From Flagellimonas oceani (lineage in GTDB: Bacteria; Bacteroidota; Bacteroidia; Flavobacteriales; Flavobacteriaceae): a stretch of 64,000 nucleotides of DNA. Each line of letters begins with the position of its first letter. Within the stretch, counting starts at the first letter, position 1. Position numbers and translations under genes: made by a program. The notes under the pieces were generated by a model. The model was given only the letters and a program-made list of their open reading frames with translations. It was not told where the DNA came from and did no database searches. The stretch covers positions 1,344,501 to 1,408,500 of the forward strand of contig NZ_CP049616.1 in the NCBI RefSeq assembly GCF_011068285.1, given 5' to 3'. Positions 36,302-46,108 of this stretch are shown piece after piece.

Positions 36302-36919
36302 TTATTCTTTGTTCATATTTATCAGTGTGCTTCTGGACTTTCTGAAGGCATTGGTCCGTGAAAGTTTGTTGTTATAGACTATCAGGTTATCGAGAATACT
36401 TTCCAGTTCACTGTTGATTCCGTTCACTTTCTTTAGGCGTTCCTCGGGTAGGATTATCGCCTTGGTCTTCAGGATATCGTTGCATTGTTTAAAAAGGTTT
36501 TTGGTTTCAAGGATAGCGTTCGCGGCAAAGCCAAAAAACTCCTGCCTTTCTTTTCGATTCAAGTGTTCCAATTGTTGTACGGTCTGTTTGGAAGTGCGAT
36601 ACGCCTCCAAAATCTTGGTTTTTAAGTCGATGGTCCTGCTAACGTCCGTCGATTTGGTCACATAGGCCGGTGCCTGTTTCTTGGCCTCCAGCTCTTCTTT
36701 AAGGATCTTTCTCGATTTTAAGGTTTCATTGTTGTTTTTCTCCATCAGGTTAATAAGGCGGGAAAGATTTTTGTTGACGGCCTTTAGCTGTATGTTGATA
36801 TTCATCAGTTGACTGTTTACCATTCCAACGCTGGCGTTGGTCGCGGCATCGGTAACCGGAATTTGGGAAATGATCGCCAATGGAAAAAGCAAACCCATTA
36901 ATACAAATGTTCTTTTCAT
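36302..36919 (-). CDS. traI: Conjugal transfer protein TraI (DUF4141, VirB5-like)
   Basis: 205 residues from the ATG at 36919, where the signal peptide MKRTFVLMGLLFPLAIIS begins; an upstream ATG at 36946 in the same frame overlaps traG and is less likely. The mature protein is mainly helical (VNSQLMNINIQLKAVNKNLSRLINLME), the pattern of the VirB5-like TraI family. It lies between TraG and TraJ as in CTnDOT-like elements. Confidence 0.82.
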   Translation of the reverse strand: MKRTFVLMGLLFPLAIISQIPVTDAATNASVGMVNSQLMNINIQLKAVNKNLSRLINLMEKNNNETLKSRKILKEELEAKKQAPAYVTKSTDVSRTIDLKTKILEAYRTSKQTVQQLEHLNRKERQEFFGFAANAILETKNLFKQCNDILKTKAIILPEERLKKVNGINSELESILDNLIVYNNKLSRTNAFRKSRSTLINMNKE

Positions 36920-36929
36920 AGTCTTAGTT

Positions 36930-39464
36930 TTATGGAGCATTTTCAAAGGCGTAGGCCTTTGCGGTCAACTCCCAATTTTTATGATTCTTTTTATACAGTT
37001 CCAAAATTTTACCGCTCTCGGTCGGATTGGTTTCGTAAATGCATTTCTCTTCCAAAGAGGTTTCCAAGCCGTAGACCTTTACCTTGTCCATCCAACAGAA
37101 CGCGGCCTCACGGAACTTTCTGTCCTTCGGTAAATCCTTATTGATGGAAAGAATAAGCTGTTTTTGTTTCTCGTTTAAACCCATAACGGTCTGTATCTTA
37201 TCGAAGGATTGGGCAAAGTCCCGCATGTCCAGGAAGACCTTGATGTGCGAGTTGACCACAATGGCATTTTTGATGATTTCGGAGGAGATAAAGTCACTTA
37301 CTTTTTGGGAAATAAAAATAGGCTGGCCTCCCAGTTTTCGCGCCATTCTTGATTGGCTGTTGAAATAGTGTACCAGTTCGGGCCTTACCAAGGCCTTCCA
37401 TGCCTCGTCTACGGCCAATATTTTATTTATGGACAGTTTGGCGAGGTCATGCATCTTCTTGTTAAAGATCTCCATTATCATCAGCGCAGTGATGGGAAAC
37501 AGCAGCTCGTTATCGATCAGTTTGCCCAATTTGAAGTACACCACTTTTTCATCGCTTAGTCTGGTAATCCTATCGTCCTGTTTGTTCAAGAGTTCGCCTC
37601 TCGGCCCGCCTGTGTAATACTTTTCCAGCAGGAAGAGGAACACATTGGCATCGAATTTTTCCTTCGGAATTTCTTTGGTTCCAATAAATGCTATTATATG
37701 ATTCCTGCAATACTCATAGAAAGTGTCAAACCTGAAATTTGTATTACCGCTTTGCCACATTAACTCGTAATAACCCGTAACCAAAAGTTCGATAACGGTA
37801 TTTGCGACTTCCAAACCTGTGACATCCTTACTGTTACCCGTAATCAATTTGAGAAGCGTTACAAGGTGCAGCAGTTTGCTTTCGGCCAAAGTCTTGCTCC
37901 GAGTGCGGTTCTCGACAACATCGTGATTGTCCAGAAGAAAAGGATTGAAGGTAAATGGCCGGTCATCATCATGCTGCAGGATTATGCCACCAAATACCTC
38001 GGTAAGTTTATCGTAGGAATTGCCGTCCTCGATGATAACGGCCTCCCCGCCTTGCCTCAGTTCGGAAGCGATGTAATGGTTGACATAATAGGATTTGCCG
38101 CCGCCCGACCCGGAGGCGACCAACATCCCCCGATTGAATATCCAACCTTTTTCTTCAGGTATTCGATACAAGCTGGCAGTAAGCGGCCGGCCGGAGATTC
38201 TATCCACCGTACGCAGCCCATCAACGGCTTTCGACGAATCTTTATAGCCGCCTTCAAAATAGAGTAGGGAGGAGGCCATATCGCTCGGCATGGGTAGGTA
38301 TAGCTCGAACGGGATGCCAATAGCATTACCAGGGACACCGGCAAAAAACAGATTCTTCCTATCTATACTGTTCCTCTTTGCATTGATCTTCAATTTTTTA
38401 AAGGCGGAAGAAATGGAGTTTTCCATTTGCCCTTGCCTGCTCCGGTCGTCCTCGAACCCGAATACATTGAGATGGTAAAAGACCGTTTCCTTGTGGTTTT
38501 CAAGGATATCTTTGGTATAGTCGAATATTTGATCCGCGTATATCGCGTTACTGTCATCTTTCTTTCCGGTACTGAAGCGCTGGAAGCTTTTCGCTTTTTT
38601 CCGTAGGCTGGAAAGTGCTTTTTCCTGATCCGGTATGTGGATATATTGATTGATGATATGTTCATGGGGCACCTTGAAACCCAAAGAAAACAGATTGCCG
38701 ATAGGGAAACGATTATGACGGGTAGTGAACTTTCCATATAGCTCATGGGTGCCTACATGCTCTTTGGTGAACTGATCCAAATTTTCCAGCGTGAAAAATT
38801 GCCCCTTCTTACTGCCAATATTTATGGAGTTGTTGGCGAAATCCACATCGGTTAGATTGGCGTTTTCTTCACAAATGCCAAAATATTTGGGGTATAGCCC
38901 ATCCGGGGAAAACAAATCGTCATAATCCAATAGTTCGGACTTTATCAGACCGCTCGAATTAATCAAATTGTCGACATTCTCCACTTGATTTTCGAACTCC
39001 TTCAATATTCCGCTATCGATGAATTCTTCGGGAACGGTATGCGACAAATAGAATTCCCGCCTTTTGCCCAAGAACGAGTTCGCCCGTTTGGAACCATAGG
39101 TAATGTAATTTTTGGGAACAACGCTGATATATAGATAATGGCTGCCGACCAAATAAGGGCGGTCCTCAAAATGTTTTTCGTTGGCGCGTTCCAACATATC
39201 GCCTCGTAGCCTTTGGGAATTCGGAGTATAATTTTCCTGAAGAAAGAAATCCTGCCGGTGTAGGAGCCTATTCGGGCCCAAGACATTGATGATGTTGGAA
39301 AACAGCTCTTGAAGCATTCCATATTCCAGAGCATCCAATGTATATACTTCGGGTAATTCAAGTTTTAGGGGAACGGTCAAACAACCCTTCTCTTTGGATA
39401 TCAATGCCCTTCTCTCATAACCGTAAATAGGGAACGCGTCCCAAAGTGCTACTTGTTTTTCCAT
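36930..39464 (-). CDS. traG: Conjugation ATPase TraG (VirB4 family)
   Basis: 844 residues. Walker A is GSGGGKS at residues 452-458. Walker B is near ILAVDEAWKAL, and a QPIFISQKVSDF segment follows. The N-terminal half (about residues 1-430) is the VirB4/CagE domain with YERRALISKEKG near the start. The protein powers substrate and pilin handling at the inner membrane. It overlaps the DUF4133 gene by 16 bp, indicating coupling. Confidence 0.94.
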   Translation of the reverse strand: MEKQVALWDAFPIYGYERRALISKEKGCLTVPLKLELPEVYTLDALEYGMLQELFSNIINVLGPNRLLHRQDFFLQENYTPNSQRLRGDMLERANEKHFEDRPYLVGSHYLYISVVPKNYITYGSKRANSFLGKRREFYLSHTVPEEFIDSGILKEFENQVENVDNLINSSGLIKSELLDYDDLFSPDGLYPKYFGICEENANLTDVDFANNSINIGSKKGQFFTLENLDQFTKEHVGTHELYGKFTTRHNRFPIGNLFSLGFKVPHEHIINQYIHIPDQEKALSSLRKKAKSFQRFSTGKKDDSNAIYADQIFDYTKDILENHKETVFYHLNVFGFEDDRSRQGQMENSISSAFKKLKINAKRNSIDRKNLFFAGVPGNAIGIPFELYLPMPSDMASSLLYFEGGYKDSSKAVDGLRTVDRISGRPLTASLYRIPEEKGWIFNRGMLVASGSGGGKSYYVNHYIASELRQGGEAVIIEDGNSYDKLTEVFGGIILQHDDDRPFTFNPFLLDNHDVVENRTRSKTLAESKLLHLVTLLKLITGNSKDVTGLEVANTVIELLVTGYYELMWQSGNTNFRFDTFYEYCRNHIIAFIGTKEIPKEKFDANVFLFLLEKYYTGGPRGELLNKQDDRITRLSDEKVVYFKLGKLIDNELLFPITALMIMEIFNKKMHDLAKLSINKILAVDEAWKALVRPELVHYFNSQSRMARKLGGQPIFISQKVSDFISSEIIKNAIVVNSHIKVFLDMRDFAQSFDKIQTVMGLNEKQKQLILSINKDLPKDRKFREAAFCWMDKVKVYGLETSLEEKCIYETNPTESGKILELYKKNHKNWELTAKAYAFENAP

Positions 39465-39811
39465 AGCAATAGGTTTTCGTATGTATTGGATATTTTTATG
39501 GAATCGGGTTTGGCGGCATCTGCCATTTTTTTGACAAACCCATTGGCGCCGTAGGTTCGTGAGTAGAACAGAAGGACGAGGAATATGATGGCGATTGCGA
39601 TGACGATCGCTAACATGGCCAATACCATCGGAATAAAAGTGGATAGGACCAGTCCCAGTATAATCGCTGCCAGGCCAAGATAAAGGCAGTACATAATGTA
39701 CTTTGCCTTGAGGCCTCGATATAGGACATCCTTTTGCAGCCCTTTCCTGATCGGGATAAAATTATTCTCCATGACGTAAGGAAATTTAGATGTTGGCAAT
39801 TTCCTCGCCAA
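39449..39811 (-). CDS. traF: Conjugal transfer protein, DUF4133 (TraF, VirB3-like)
   Basis: 120 residues. A basic N-terminus with FIPIRKGLQKDVLYRGLKAKYI, the DUF4133 signature, is followed by two closely spaced membrane helices (YCLYLGLAAIILGLVL and VLAMLAIVIAIAIIFLVLLF). It overlaps traG and the upstream traE by 16 and 26 bp. It probably anchors TraG to the membrane, as VirB3 does for VirB4. Confidence 0.88.
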   Translation of the reverse strand: MARKLPTSKFPYVMENNFIPIRKGLQKDVLYRGLKAKYIMYCLYLGLAAIILGLVLSTFIPMVLAMLAIVIAIAIIFLVLLFYSRTYGANGFVKKMADAAKPDSIKISNTYENLLLWKNK

Positions 39812-40100
39812 TGGCGATCATGGCAAAAAAGATGGCTATCCCAATAATGGCCTTTCCAAGTTTATCCGCAAGATCCGTCTGTTGGTTACGGATATAGATA
39901 TAGGCCAAGGCCATAATACCAAGTGCCGTGCCCGCTATAATCTTGATAATATCTATGATTTCACGGGAAAGGCTTTTGGAGTCGTTCTTGAAATCTTGCG
40001 CCTCTTGCAGGAGTTGGTCAAACTGGCCGTAGAAACATATGGGAATGCAGACCAGAAGTAGGAATAGGATAATGGGATCAGGTTTCGGAATCCGGCCCAT
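39786..40100 (-). CDS. traE: Conjugal transfer protein, DUF4134 (TraE, VirB2-like)
   Basis: 104 residues from the ATG at 40100; the frame is open to 40145, but that part lies inside the preceding gene. A signal-like helix (IILFLLLVCIPICFYGQ) precedes two membrane helices, IIDIIKIIAGTALGIMALAYIYI and KLGKAIIGIAIFFAMIAIG, the pilin-like layout of DUF4134. It is probably the major channel or pilin component. Confidence 0.82.
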   Translation of the reverse strand: MGRIPKPDPIILFLLLVCIPICFYGQFDQLLQEAQDFKNDSKSLSREIIDIIKIIAGTALGIMALAYIYIRNQQTDLADKLGKAIIGIAIFFAMIAIGEEIANI

Positions 40101-40428
40101 TGTTCTCGGCCGTATCCTCATTGCGGATAACTTTGAGTTTTTCATGCTTTTTGCGAGTTAAGGAATTTGCATCATCTTCCAATGAACCCTCTTTAAAAGC
40201 TTCCAGAAGTTCCGAGGTGTTTTCCACTTCGGTCATCTGGTCGAGTACAGCTTCCAAATCAGTTTGTTCATTATCTGACTTATATGCAAATATATTATTT
40301 AAATGCAAAAAAGCAATATTTTTTGAATCTTTTTTCTTTGACGTTTTTTTCTTCTTGAACAGCACCCACAGAACATACCCGTAATAGATTAGGGCCAAAC
40401 CTATCAATATGTACCAGTAGCTGCTCAA
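40078..40428 (-). CDS. Small membrane-anchored protein of the tra operon
   Basis: 116 residues: one N-terminal membrane helix (YWYILIGLALIYYGYVLWVLF), a run of Lys, and an acidic disordered tail (EAVLDQMTEVENTSELLEAFKEG). I do not recognise the family; its place between the DNA-binding and TraE genes suggests a TraD-like accessory. It overlaps traE by 23 bp at its 3' end. Confidence 0.7.
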   Translation of the reverse strand: MSSYWYILIGLALIYYGYVLWVLFKKKKTSKKKDSKNIAFLHLNNIFAYKSDNEQTDLEAVLDQMTEVENTSELLEAFKEGSLEDDANSLTRKKHEKLKVIRNEDTAENNGPDSET

Positions 40429-40434
40429 AGTTTT

Positions 40435-40899
40435 CTATTTTTGTTCTATTATGTTTATCAGTTTTCTATACTTTTTATCTATAAAATCTTCCAAAACCTT
40501 TCTTATCAAGTCATTGCGATGGGTTTTTATGTCCAATTTATAGGATGCCCCCTGTGCCAATTTTTCATATTTTCCCATGCAGTCCTTACTTAAGGAAAGC
40601 ACGAAGGATTCCTTTCTATCGCGAAAGTTTTCCGTGCGTAGGAACAATTTAAATTGTCGAACCGGGTACTCGTCGGTCATTGAAGAATTTTTGGATGTCA
40701 TCCCTTTATGATTCTCAATGACTGCGGTTTCTTTCGTATTCCTAACGGTTTTAGGCTCAAAATGTTGTTTGGACCCACTCGGCGTTTCCTCAATCGAACG
40801 CTCACTTTTCAAGGTCTTCAGCACATTCACGGTTTCTTTGTTCTGTTCCGCCATTTTTTGGATCAGACCTAGTGTATTTACTTTTTTTCCTCTTTTCAT
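40435..40899 (-). CDS. TraB/DUF3408-like accessory DNA-binding protein
   Basis: 154 residues. The first half is polar and disordered. The C-terminal half (about 75-150) includes FVLSLSKDCMGKYEKLAQGA, HRNDLIRKVLEDFIDKK, resembling the ribbon-helix-helix-like DUF3408 domain that follows ParA genes in Bacteroidota ICEs. It lies 9 bp after the ParA gene, so the two are likely a partition or regulation pair. Confidence 0.65.
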   Translation of the reverse strand: MKRGKKVNTLGLIQKMAEQNKETVNVLKTLKSERSIEETPSGSKQHFEPKTVRNTKETAVIENHKGMTSKNSSMTDEYPVRQFKLFLRTENFRDRKESFVLSLSKDCMGKYEKLAQGASYKLDIKTHRNDLIRKVLEDFIDKKYRKLINIIEQK

Positions 40900-40908
40900 A
40901 GTATTGCG

Positions 40909-41589
40909 CTATTTTGTTAGTTGGCTTACTTCCTCAAAGAAATGTTTGATATCTTTTTCGCCCCTTTCTTTATGCTCAGGTATGGGGTACAGTGTATTCC
41001 GATATCTTTCCTTGTAGATGGTCTTGTCCTTGACTACACTGGTCATCATGGGAATACCCGCCTCTTTAAATTGCTGGCGCAGCACCGCAAACTTGTTTCT
41101 TTTGACCAGCTTGTACTTGTTGAAAAAAAGATGGATGCTCTTTAATACACGCTCTTCATTATCAAGGAAATTATTTTTCAACGTGAAATAAAAGTGTGAA
41201 GTGCTGTCTATTTCCAGTTCGTCATGGTCAAAGGGCACAAAAACATGTTCCACATACATTAGCCCTTTGACCATCTCTACATTCAAACTGCCAGGAAGGT
41301 CGAGAATTATATAATCCACTTGGCCATAGTACTTCAGGATGGCATCCTGTAGATTCTGAACGGTTACTGGTTCAATAGGATAAAGTTCCAAACCTGCCCT
41401 TTCTTCGGCATCCAACATTTCCATTTCCCGATTCCGTTTTTTGTAGATGGAGTATTGAGGATTATCGGCATCCAAAAGCACAATTTTTTGCTGCTTTGCA
41501 TAGAAAAGATTTGAAGCTAGAATAATGTTCAATGTCGTTTTTCCGATACCACCTTTTTCGCCTACCACACTAATAATCTTTGTATCCAT
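40909..41589 (-). CDS. traA: ParA/MinD-like ATPase (TraA)
   Basis: 226 residues. The deviant Walker A motif is GEKGGIGKTT (residues 10-19), followed by switch text VDYIILDLPGS (Walker B region) and HVFVPFDHDELEID. It is a partition-type ATPase at the head of the tra operon, as TraA in CTnDOT-like elements. The 813-bp region upstream contains its promoter and probably oriT. Confidence 0.92.
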   Translation of the reverse strand: MDTKIISVVGEKGGIGKTTLNIILASNLFYAKQQKIVLLDADNPQYSIYKKRNREMEMLDAEERAGLELYPIEPVTVQNLQDAILKYYGQVDYIILDLPGSLNVEMVKGLMYVEHVFVPFDHDELEIDSTSHFYFTLKNNFLDNEERVLKSIHLFFNKYKLVKRNKFAVLRQQFKEAGIPMMTSVVKDKTIYKERYRNTLYPIPEHKERGEKDIKHFFEEVSQLTK

Positions 41590-42402
41590 AATCCGTTATT
41601 TAGTTCTTTCAATAATTAGTTAAATGATGAAATAATCAAGGCATTGTTTAATGACCTAAATCCCTAATTAATTATATAATTATTGAGAAATATATAATTA
41701 TAATTTGTTAATAACTAGATGTTTATGAAAAATAATTTGGGCTAAAACCATATGAGGCCAAATGAATCTAAATGGATCCACAACGTGGTTTCATTTGGCT
41801 TAAGGACGAATCTATTTTTATGATATTTCGATGATTTTCTTGAAATGTATAAAGGTCCAATAATGCAAATAGGACCGATTTTTTAAATAATGATCTTGAA
41901 AAAATAGGATGGCTGTATCTAGAGCATTTTTGGGTTCAAACACAGTATGACCGATGGGTAAAATCAAAAGAATGTGTAGCCCTTGTTCCTGTGGAAGCCA
42001 AGAAATGCCTATCGGCCTCCTTGGCATCCTCGGAACCGCTCAAAAGCCCATGGGACAAAAAAGTCCCATGCACTTTTTTTGCCCAGGCACGGTATTTAAG
42101 TTTGCTGTATCGTTTATTATCATTTGAGATGGTGCATATCATAAAATGAATCCGTTATGGGGGCAATAGGTTGTCTTGACAACCCTACTTAAGATGGTAA
42201 AAACAATCGTTCGCTGTTATCCAAGATGTTATAATGTCCATAATTAATTTGATGGTACATTTATACCTTAAATATCCCATTTACTTTCGGTAATAATTTC
42301 GTATATTGAAATTCAGAGAATTTCGCAAGTTATGTTTTAAGTATCTTAAAACTACTACTTCTAACGAAGTGAAAAATGCGGTTATACCGTTAAACCAGAG
42401 AA
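41590..42402. other. Divergent 813-bp non-coding region, oriT candidate
   Basis: No convincing gene lies here. Five inverted repeats are visible. AATTATAT/ATATAATT is at 41670-41699 in an AT-rich tract. GCCAAATGAA/TTCATTTGGC, 10-bp arms, is at 41757-41799. CATGGGAC/GTCCCATG with a 6-A loop and a following T-run is at 42049-42080. GGTTGTC/GACAACC is at 42169-42184. GTTTTAAG/CTTAAAAC is at 42334-42352, close to the mob start. In CTnDOT-type elements oriT sits between mob and tra genes, which fits this location. The nick site was not identified. Confidence 0.55.
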
Positions 42403-42789
42403 ATGGCACGTAAAACAGGCAGAAAACCTTTAGGCAATAAAAAGCGGATACATGGCATAGTGCTCCGCTTTAATGATTCGGAACTGCAAATGGTCAAGGA
42501 GACCATGGGAACCTACAACCTCGATTTTACCAAAAGGGGAGTAGTGGCCCCTTTTTTAAGGCGGCTGATACTTGATAAACAACAGGCCGAGGACACCAAA
42601 AAACTGCCCGGACCTTCGGCAAACCTCATTTATCAAATCAATAGGATCGGCACCAATATAAACCAGCTTACAGCAACTGCACATGCCAAAAATTTGAGAA
42701 GCCCATCCGCAAAGTTGGATGCTGAAATCGAAAAAACGAATACCTTATTGATGCAAATTTTGGAACTGTTAAGTGAAAAATTACCATAA
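42403..42789 (+). CDS. mobA: Relaxosome accessory protein MobA/MobC family
   Basis: 128 residues. The N-terminal basic ribbon-helix-helix-like part (RKPLGNKKRIHGIVLRFNDSEL) is followed by the MobC signature LIYQINRIGTNINQLTATAHA, and a C-terminal helix. It binds oriT and assists the relaxase. The stop codon TAA precedes the relaxase ATG with no gap, so they are coupled. The name follows CTnDOT usage. Confidence 0.88.
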   Translation: MARKTGRKPLGNKKRIHGIVLRFNDSELQMVKETMGTYNLDFTKRGVVAPFLRRLILDKQQAEDTKKLPGPSANLIYQINRIGTNINQLTATAHAKNLRSPSAKLDAEIEKTNTLLMQILELLSEKLP

Positions 42790-45087
42790 ATGATCGGTCG
42801 TATTCTATATCGCGAGACCGTACATGGGGTATTGAACTATGTTTTTGGAAAGAACGGAAGTACCATTTTGGGCTTTCAGAACACGATATCGGAATTTGGC
42901 ACCACCCCTAAATTTTTCGCGAATACATTACATTTTCAGGGCCAACGCCATGATTCGGCCAGTCGATATGCCCATATTACCCTCAACCTGCCCCATGGGG
43001 AGCATCTTGACGACAAAACGTTCTATAAGGTTGCCAAGGATTATATGGATGAAATGGGATACGGGGAACAGCCCTACGTCGTGGTACGCCATAGCGATAC
43101 CATCCATGAGCATGTACACCTTGTATCTACCACCGTGAACGAATCCGGTACGCTCATCAATTTGCGCAACGATTACCATAGAAATGTAGCCACCCAAAGG
43201 TTTTTGGAGAAAAAATACGGTCTCTCTCCTTCGCCGGGCACAAAGGTTCAAAGGGACCTTCCGAAGTACCGTTTGCCCGAACTACAGCTTTCTGTCGATG
43301 AAAATAACGGGACTAAATTCTATATGCAGGATGTAATCAACGGCCTGTTGCAGAAATATAAAGTTCGGGGTTTTGAAGAGCTGGCGCGATTGGCAAAACC
43401 TTACCATATCGTCGTAAGGACGATGACCCATGCCAGCGGAAGGGTAGGGGTGGCCTACGGCATCGACAACCAAAAACAATACAATACCCAGTTCATAAAC
43501 GGCTATGTCGTCCATCCTGAACTGAGTGGGCCAAAACTAAGGACCATCTTTGAAAAATACAGCAAATCAAAGCTTTTACCCATGCACAAAAAACGTTTGG
43601 AAAAGCAACTGCTGACCACATTTAAACTCTTCAATAATATTAAGACCGAGGATTTGCCCGATGTCCTGAAATCTTATCAGAACATCGATTGTCAGCTACT
43701 ATATGGAAGGAATAGGCAATTGGCGGACTTTATTATATATGATAAGTCGGGATATACTTTTAAGGCATCCGAGATAAGCCTGCAACACGATTGGCCCAAT
43801 AATTCCCGATTGAGTGGAGACCAGTCCTCCGAGACCCACATTGATATTGGGAGTAATCAGTTTAGCCTTGAAATCAAAAAACTGATAAAGAACGCTTTCT
43901 ACAAATCGTATCTGGGCACAAATAAAAGCAAGGAGCTATTGTCGGAATTTGTTGTAAACAGAAATCTTAAGGACTTGCTGCCACTTATAGCACGTACTGA
44001 GCACTATTCTTTTTTGAACCACTATCTAGGTGCAAATAACGGAAAAATGTTGCCCAAGACCCTTAAAAATAGGTTTGATGACATTCGAGCCGAATTCGCG
44101 AAGACCGAATCGAAAAGGGAAATCAAAAAACTGGAAATAAGGACGGGGTTGATTAAAAAGGTGCTGGAAAAATCGGTTTTTGACATAACCAACGATACGA
44201 ACATCGCATTTTATCTACTACGGGGGTTAGGTCTAAAATATCATCACGGCAACGTTACCTTTTTGAATTCTGGCACACATTCCATTCCCCTTACATTGCA
44301 AGGAATAATTCCCTCCAATTCCGATGAAGCCTATATTTCCACCGGGTCCATCAACCAAAATGAAAAGGTGTTGGAAATGCTAACAGCGGACGATAGCACA
44401 AAAGCCATGGATTTAAATCCAACATCATTTTTCCTGCCGATATTGATGCCGGAATTATATGGGAGCATGACCAAAACGTTTCGAACGGGTTACGAGAAAA
44501 AGAGTTTAAAGGCCTTTCATAAGGCAATGGAAGGATTCAATATCCTATTTGAAAAATCCCCAACCGATTATATAAGGCTTTTCAATGCCAGAGGTTTCTT
44601 TTTTGAAGCACGGGGAGATAAAATCCATGTAGCATCCATCTATTCCAAATATCCGGTCAGTGTTCCATTACGTAAAAACACTAATGAATATCTCAGTTCC
44701 CTGAAAAATTTGGATGATGTACTGAAAGAACAACGCACGGCCATGGATAGTATAAAAAAGCAGGGACGAGGGCAGCTTAAAAACCTATGGGTCTCTTATT
44801 TAATGGAAAAGCAGTGGTACGGAAAGGTTGCCTACATAATGGTCTATGAAGGTATTCAACCCAATTTACATCCTGAAACGATGGAGTACCATATGGAAAA
44901 CGGCTTACGGGAAAAATTGATCGAGATGTCAAACCGAAAAGTTAGTGCCGAACAGGCCTCATTGCTACGAAAAAGTGTTTATGCATTCAGTTCACTTCTA
45001 GGTGGCGATTATAAAGAAGAAGACGTCTTTAACGGGTTTAAGGACGAGTTTACTGACTACTCGAAATATAAATCTTTATTTATCTAG
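42790..45087 (+). CDS. mobB: Conjugative relaxase MobB
   Basis: 765 residues. The N-terminal relaxase domain contains HITLNLPHGE and the metal-binding His cluster in VVRHSDTIHEHVHLVSTTVNE (His101, 106, 108, 110), typical of the PF03432 relaxase family. The candidate catalytic Tyr is among Tyr7 and Tyr17 but was not settled. The remaining 500 residues are helical and unfamiliar, longer than many MobB proteins. It nicks oriT and leads the strand into the recipient. Confidence 0.92.
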   Translation: MIGRILYRETVHGVLNYVFGKNGSTILGFQNTISEFGTTPKFFANTLHFQGQRHDSASRYAHITLNLPHGEHLDDKTFYKVAKDYMDEMGYGEQPYVVVRHSDTIHEHVHLVSTTVNESGTLINLRNDYHRNVATQRFLEKKYGLSPSPGTKVQRDLPKYRLPELQLSVDENNGTKFYMQDVINGLLQKYKVRGFEELARLAKPYHIVVRTMTHASGRVGVAYGIDNQKQYNTQFINGYVVHPELSGPKLRTIFEKYSKSKLLPMHKKRLEKQLLTTFKLFNNIKTEDLPDVLKSYQNIDCQLLYGRNRQLADFIIYDKSGYTFKASEISLQHDWPNNSRLSGDQSSETHIDIGSNQFSLEIKKLIKNAFYKSYLGTNKSKELLSEFVVNRNLKDLLPLIARTEHYSFLNHYLGANNGKMLPKTLKNRFDDIRAEFAKTESKREIKKLEIRTGLIKKVLEKSVFDITNDTNIAFYLLRGLGLKYHHGNVTFLNSGTHSIPLTLQGIIPSNSDEAYISTGSINQNEKVLEMLTADDSTKAMDLNPTSFFLPILMPELYGSMTKTFRTGYEKKSLKAFHKAMEGFNILFEKSPTDYIRLFNARGFFFEARGDKIHVASIYSKYPVSVPLRKNTNEYLSSLKNLDDVLKEQRTAMDSIKKQGRGQLKNLWVSYLMEKQWYGKVAYIMVYEGIQPNLHPETMEYHMENGLREKLIEMSNRKVSAEQASLLRKSVYAFSSLLGGDYKEEDVFNGFKDEFTDYSKYKSLFI

Positions 45088-45130
45088 GAAAAGACACCTT
45101 ATCGGGATTTGGTTTTGGCGAAACACTTTT

Positions 45131-45418
45131 TCAGACAACAGGCTGGTACCTATAAGTACCACCATCCACCAAAGCTACGACCCGCGACGTGGTCGACTCG
45201 GTAATCTGCGAAACACTGTCGGCATAGAATAGTCTTACGATAACTTTTGGGTTGTTGAAATAGGGTGGTTCCCCTCTCAAGGGCTGCCCTTCGTCAATTC
45301 CGGCTATGAACATGACCTGGCCTATGGATTGCCATGATTTCGCCTTGATGAAGAACCCATATTTCAATTCAGCTTCGTAGTATTGTTCGTAAATATTTAA
45401 AAGACCATCAGAATTCAT
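45131..45418 (-). CDS. Hypothetical protein, 95 residues
   Basis: A small globular-looking product, MNSDGLLNIYEQYYEAEL at the start, then SWQSIGQVMFIAGIDEGQPL, and beta-rich text to the end. No family was recognised. It converges on mobB with a 43-bp gap. It lies opposite no other gene and its composition is protein-like, so I keep it with moderate confidence. Confidence 0.5.
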   Translation of the reverse strand: MNSDGLLNIYEQYYEAELKYGFFIKAKSWQSIGQVMFIAGIDEGQPLRGEPPYFNNPKVIVRLFYADSVSQITESTTSRVVALVDGGTYRYQPVV

Positions 45419-45599
45419 ACCCTGCTTATTTTAAGCTCCTTGTATCACGGAGAATTTTATTAATAAAGTGTTTCAAAAAACATGGCTAGTGTCGTTAATT
45501 TAGAAGTTGAAGCCAATGTCATGATTTTGGGGACGCAATAAAAATTGATTATTTGCGCCTCTTATTTTCAACTAAATATCCCAAATTCTTTAATTATCC

Positions 45600-46034
45600 C
45601 TAAGAGCTTGACTTTTCGAAAAGCCAGTTGGAGTTAACCAAAACTCCATCACTCCATGCCGAGATTTTTATATTTTTTATCGAGGATTTTCTAGTCCGTT
45701 TTAATCTCACATCATAGACATTTGCTCTTTCGTCGTTTAGTTCTCGTATTGAGTGCCATATCTTTTGGACTACGAGTTTTTCTCCCAGCTCTATTTTTGA
45801 TCTAGGGTCCTTTGAAATTACTGTTAGAATATCCCCAGGTCTTGCATTGAACCATAGTCTGGCCTGTTTCAAATTTTCCTCAACTTTGGCTTTTTCCTTA
45901 CTTTTACGCCAATTTGGGTAAAGAAGTCCTGAACTTGATAAGGATTTATATTCCGAATTGGTCAATCCATTTCTACACCAATCGGCGAACTCAAGTAATT
46001 CTTCCATGGTAAACTTTTTTGCGGGACGCTTCAT
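45600..46034 (-). CDS. Hypothetical protein, 144 residues
   Basis: A basic protein with an N-terminal helical segment (FTMEELLEFADWCRNGLTNSEYKSL) that resembles a small helix-turn-helix, followed by a beta-rich half (GDILTVISKDPRSKIELGEKLVVQKI) that may be a Tudor- or SH3-like fold. No family was recognised. It is isolated between two regions on the - strand, 181 bp from the next gene. Confidence 0.5.
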   Translation of the reverse strand: MKRPAKKFTMEELLEFADWCRNGLTNSEYKSLSSSGLLYPNWRKSKEKAKVEENLKQARLWFNARPGDILTVISKDPRSKIELGEKLVVQKIWHSIRELNDERANVYDVRLKRTRKSSIKNIKISAWSDGVLVNSNWLFEKSSS

Positions 46035-46108
46035 TTTATTGGTTTGAAATATAAAGTCATTGAAATATTGAATTGGTACACGAGTTTAAATTTCCCATCG
46101 TAACCTGG

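Noticed and set aside
41818..42142. Two overlapping - strand frames of 69 and 68 residues in the oriT region
   Set aside because: They cross the 42049-42070 hairpin, have unusual composition and no family; the region reads as non-coding.
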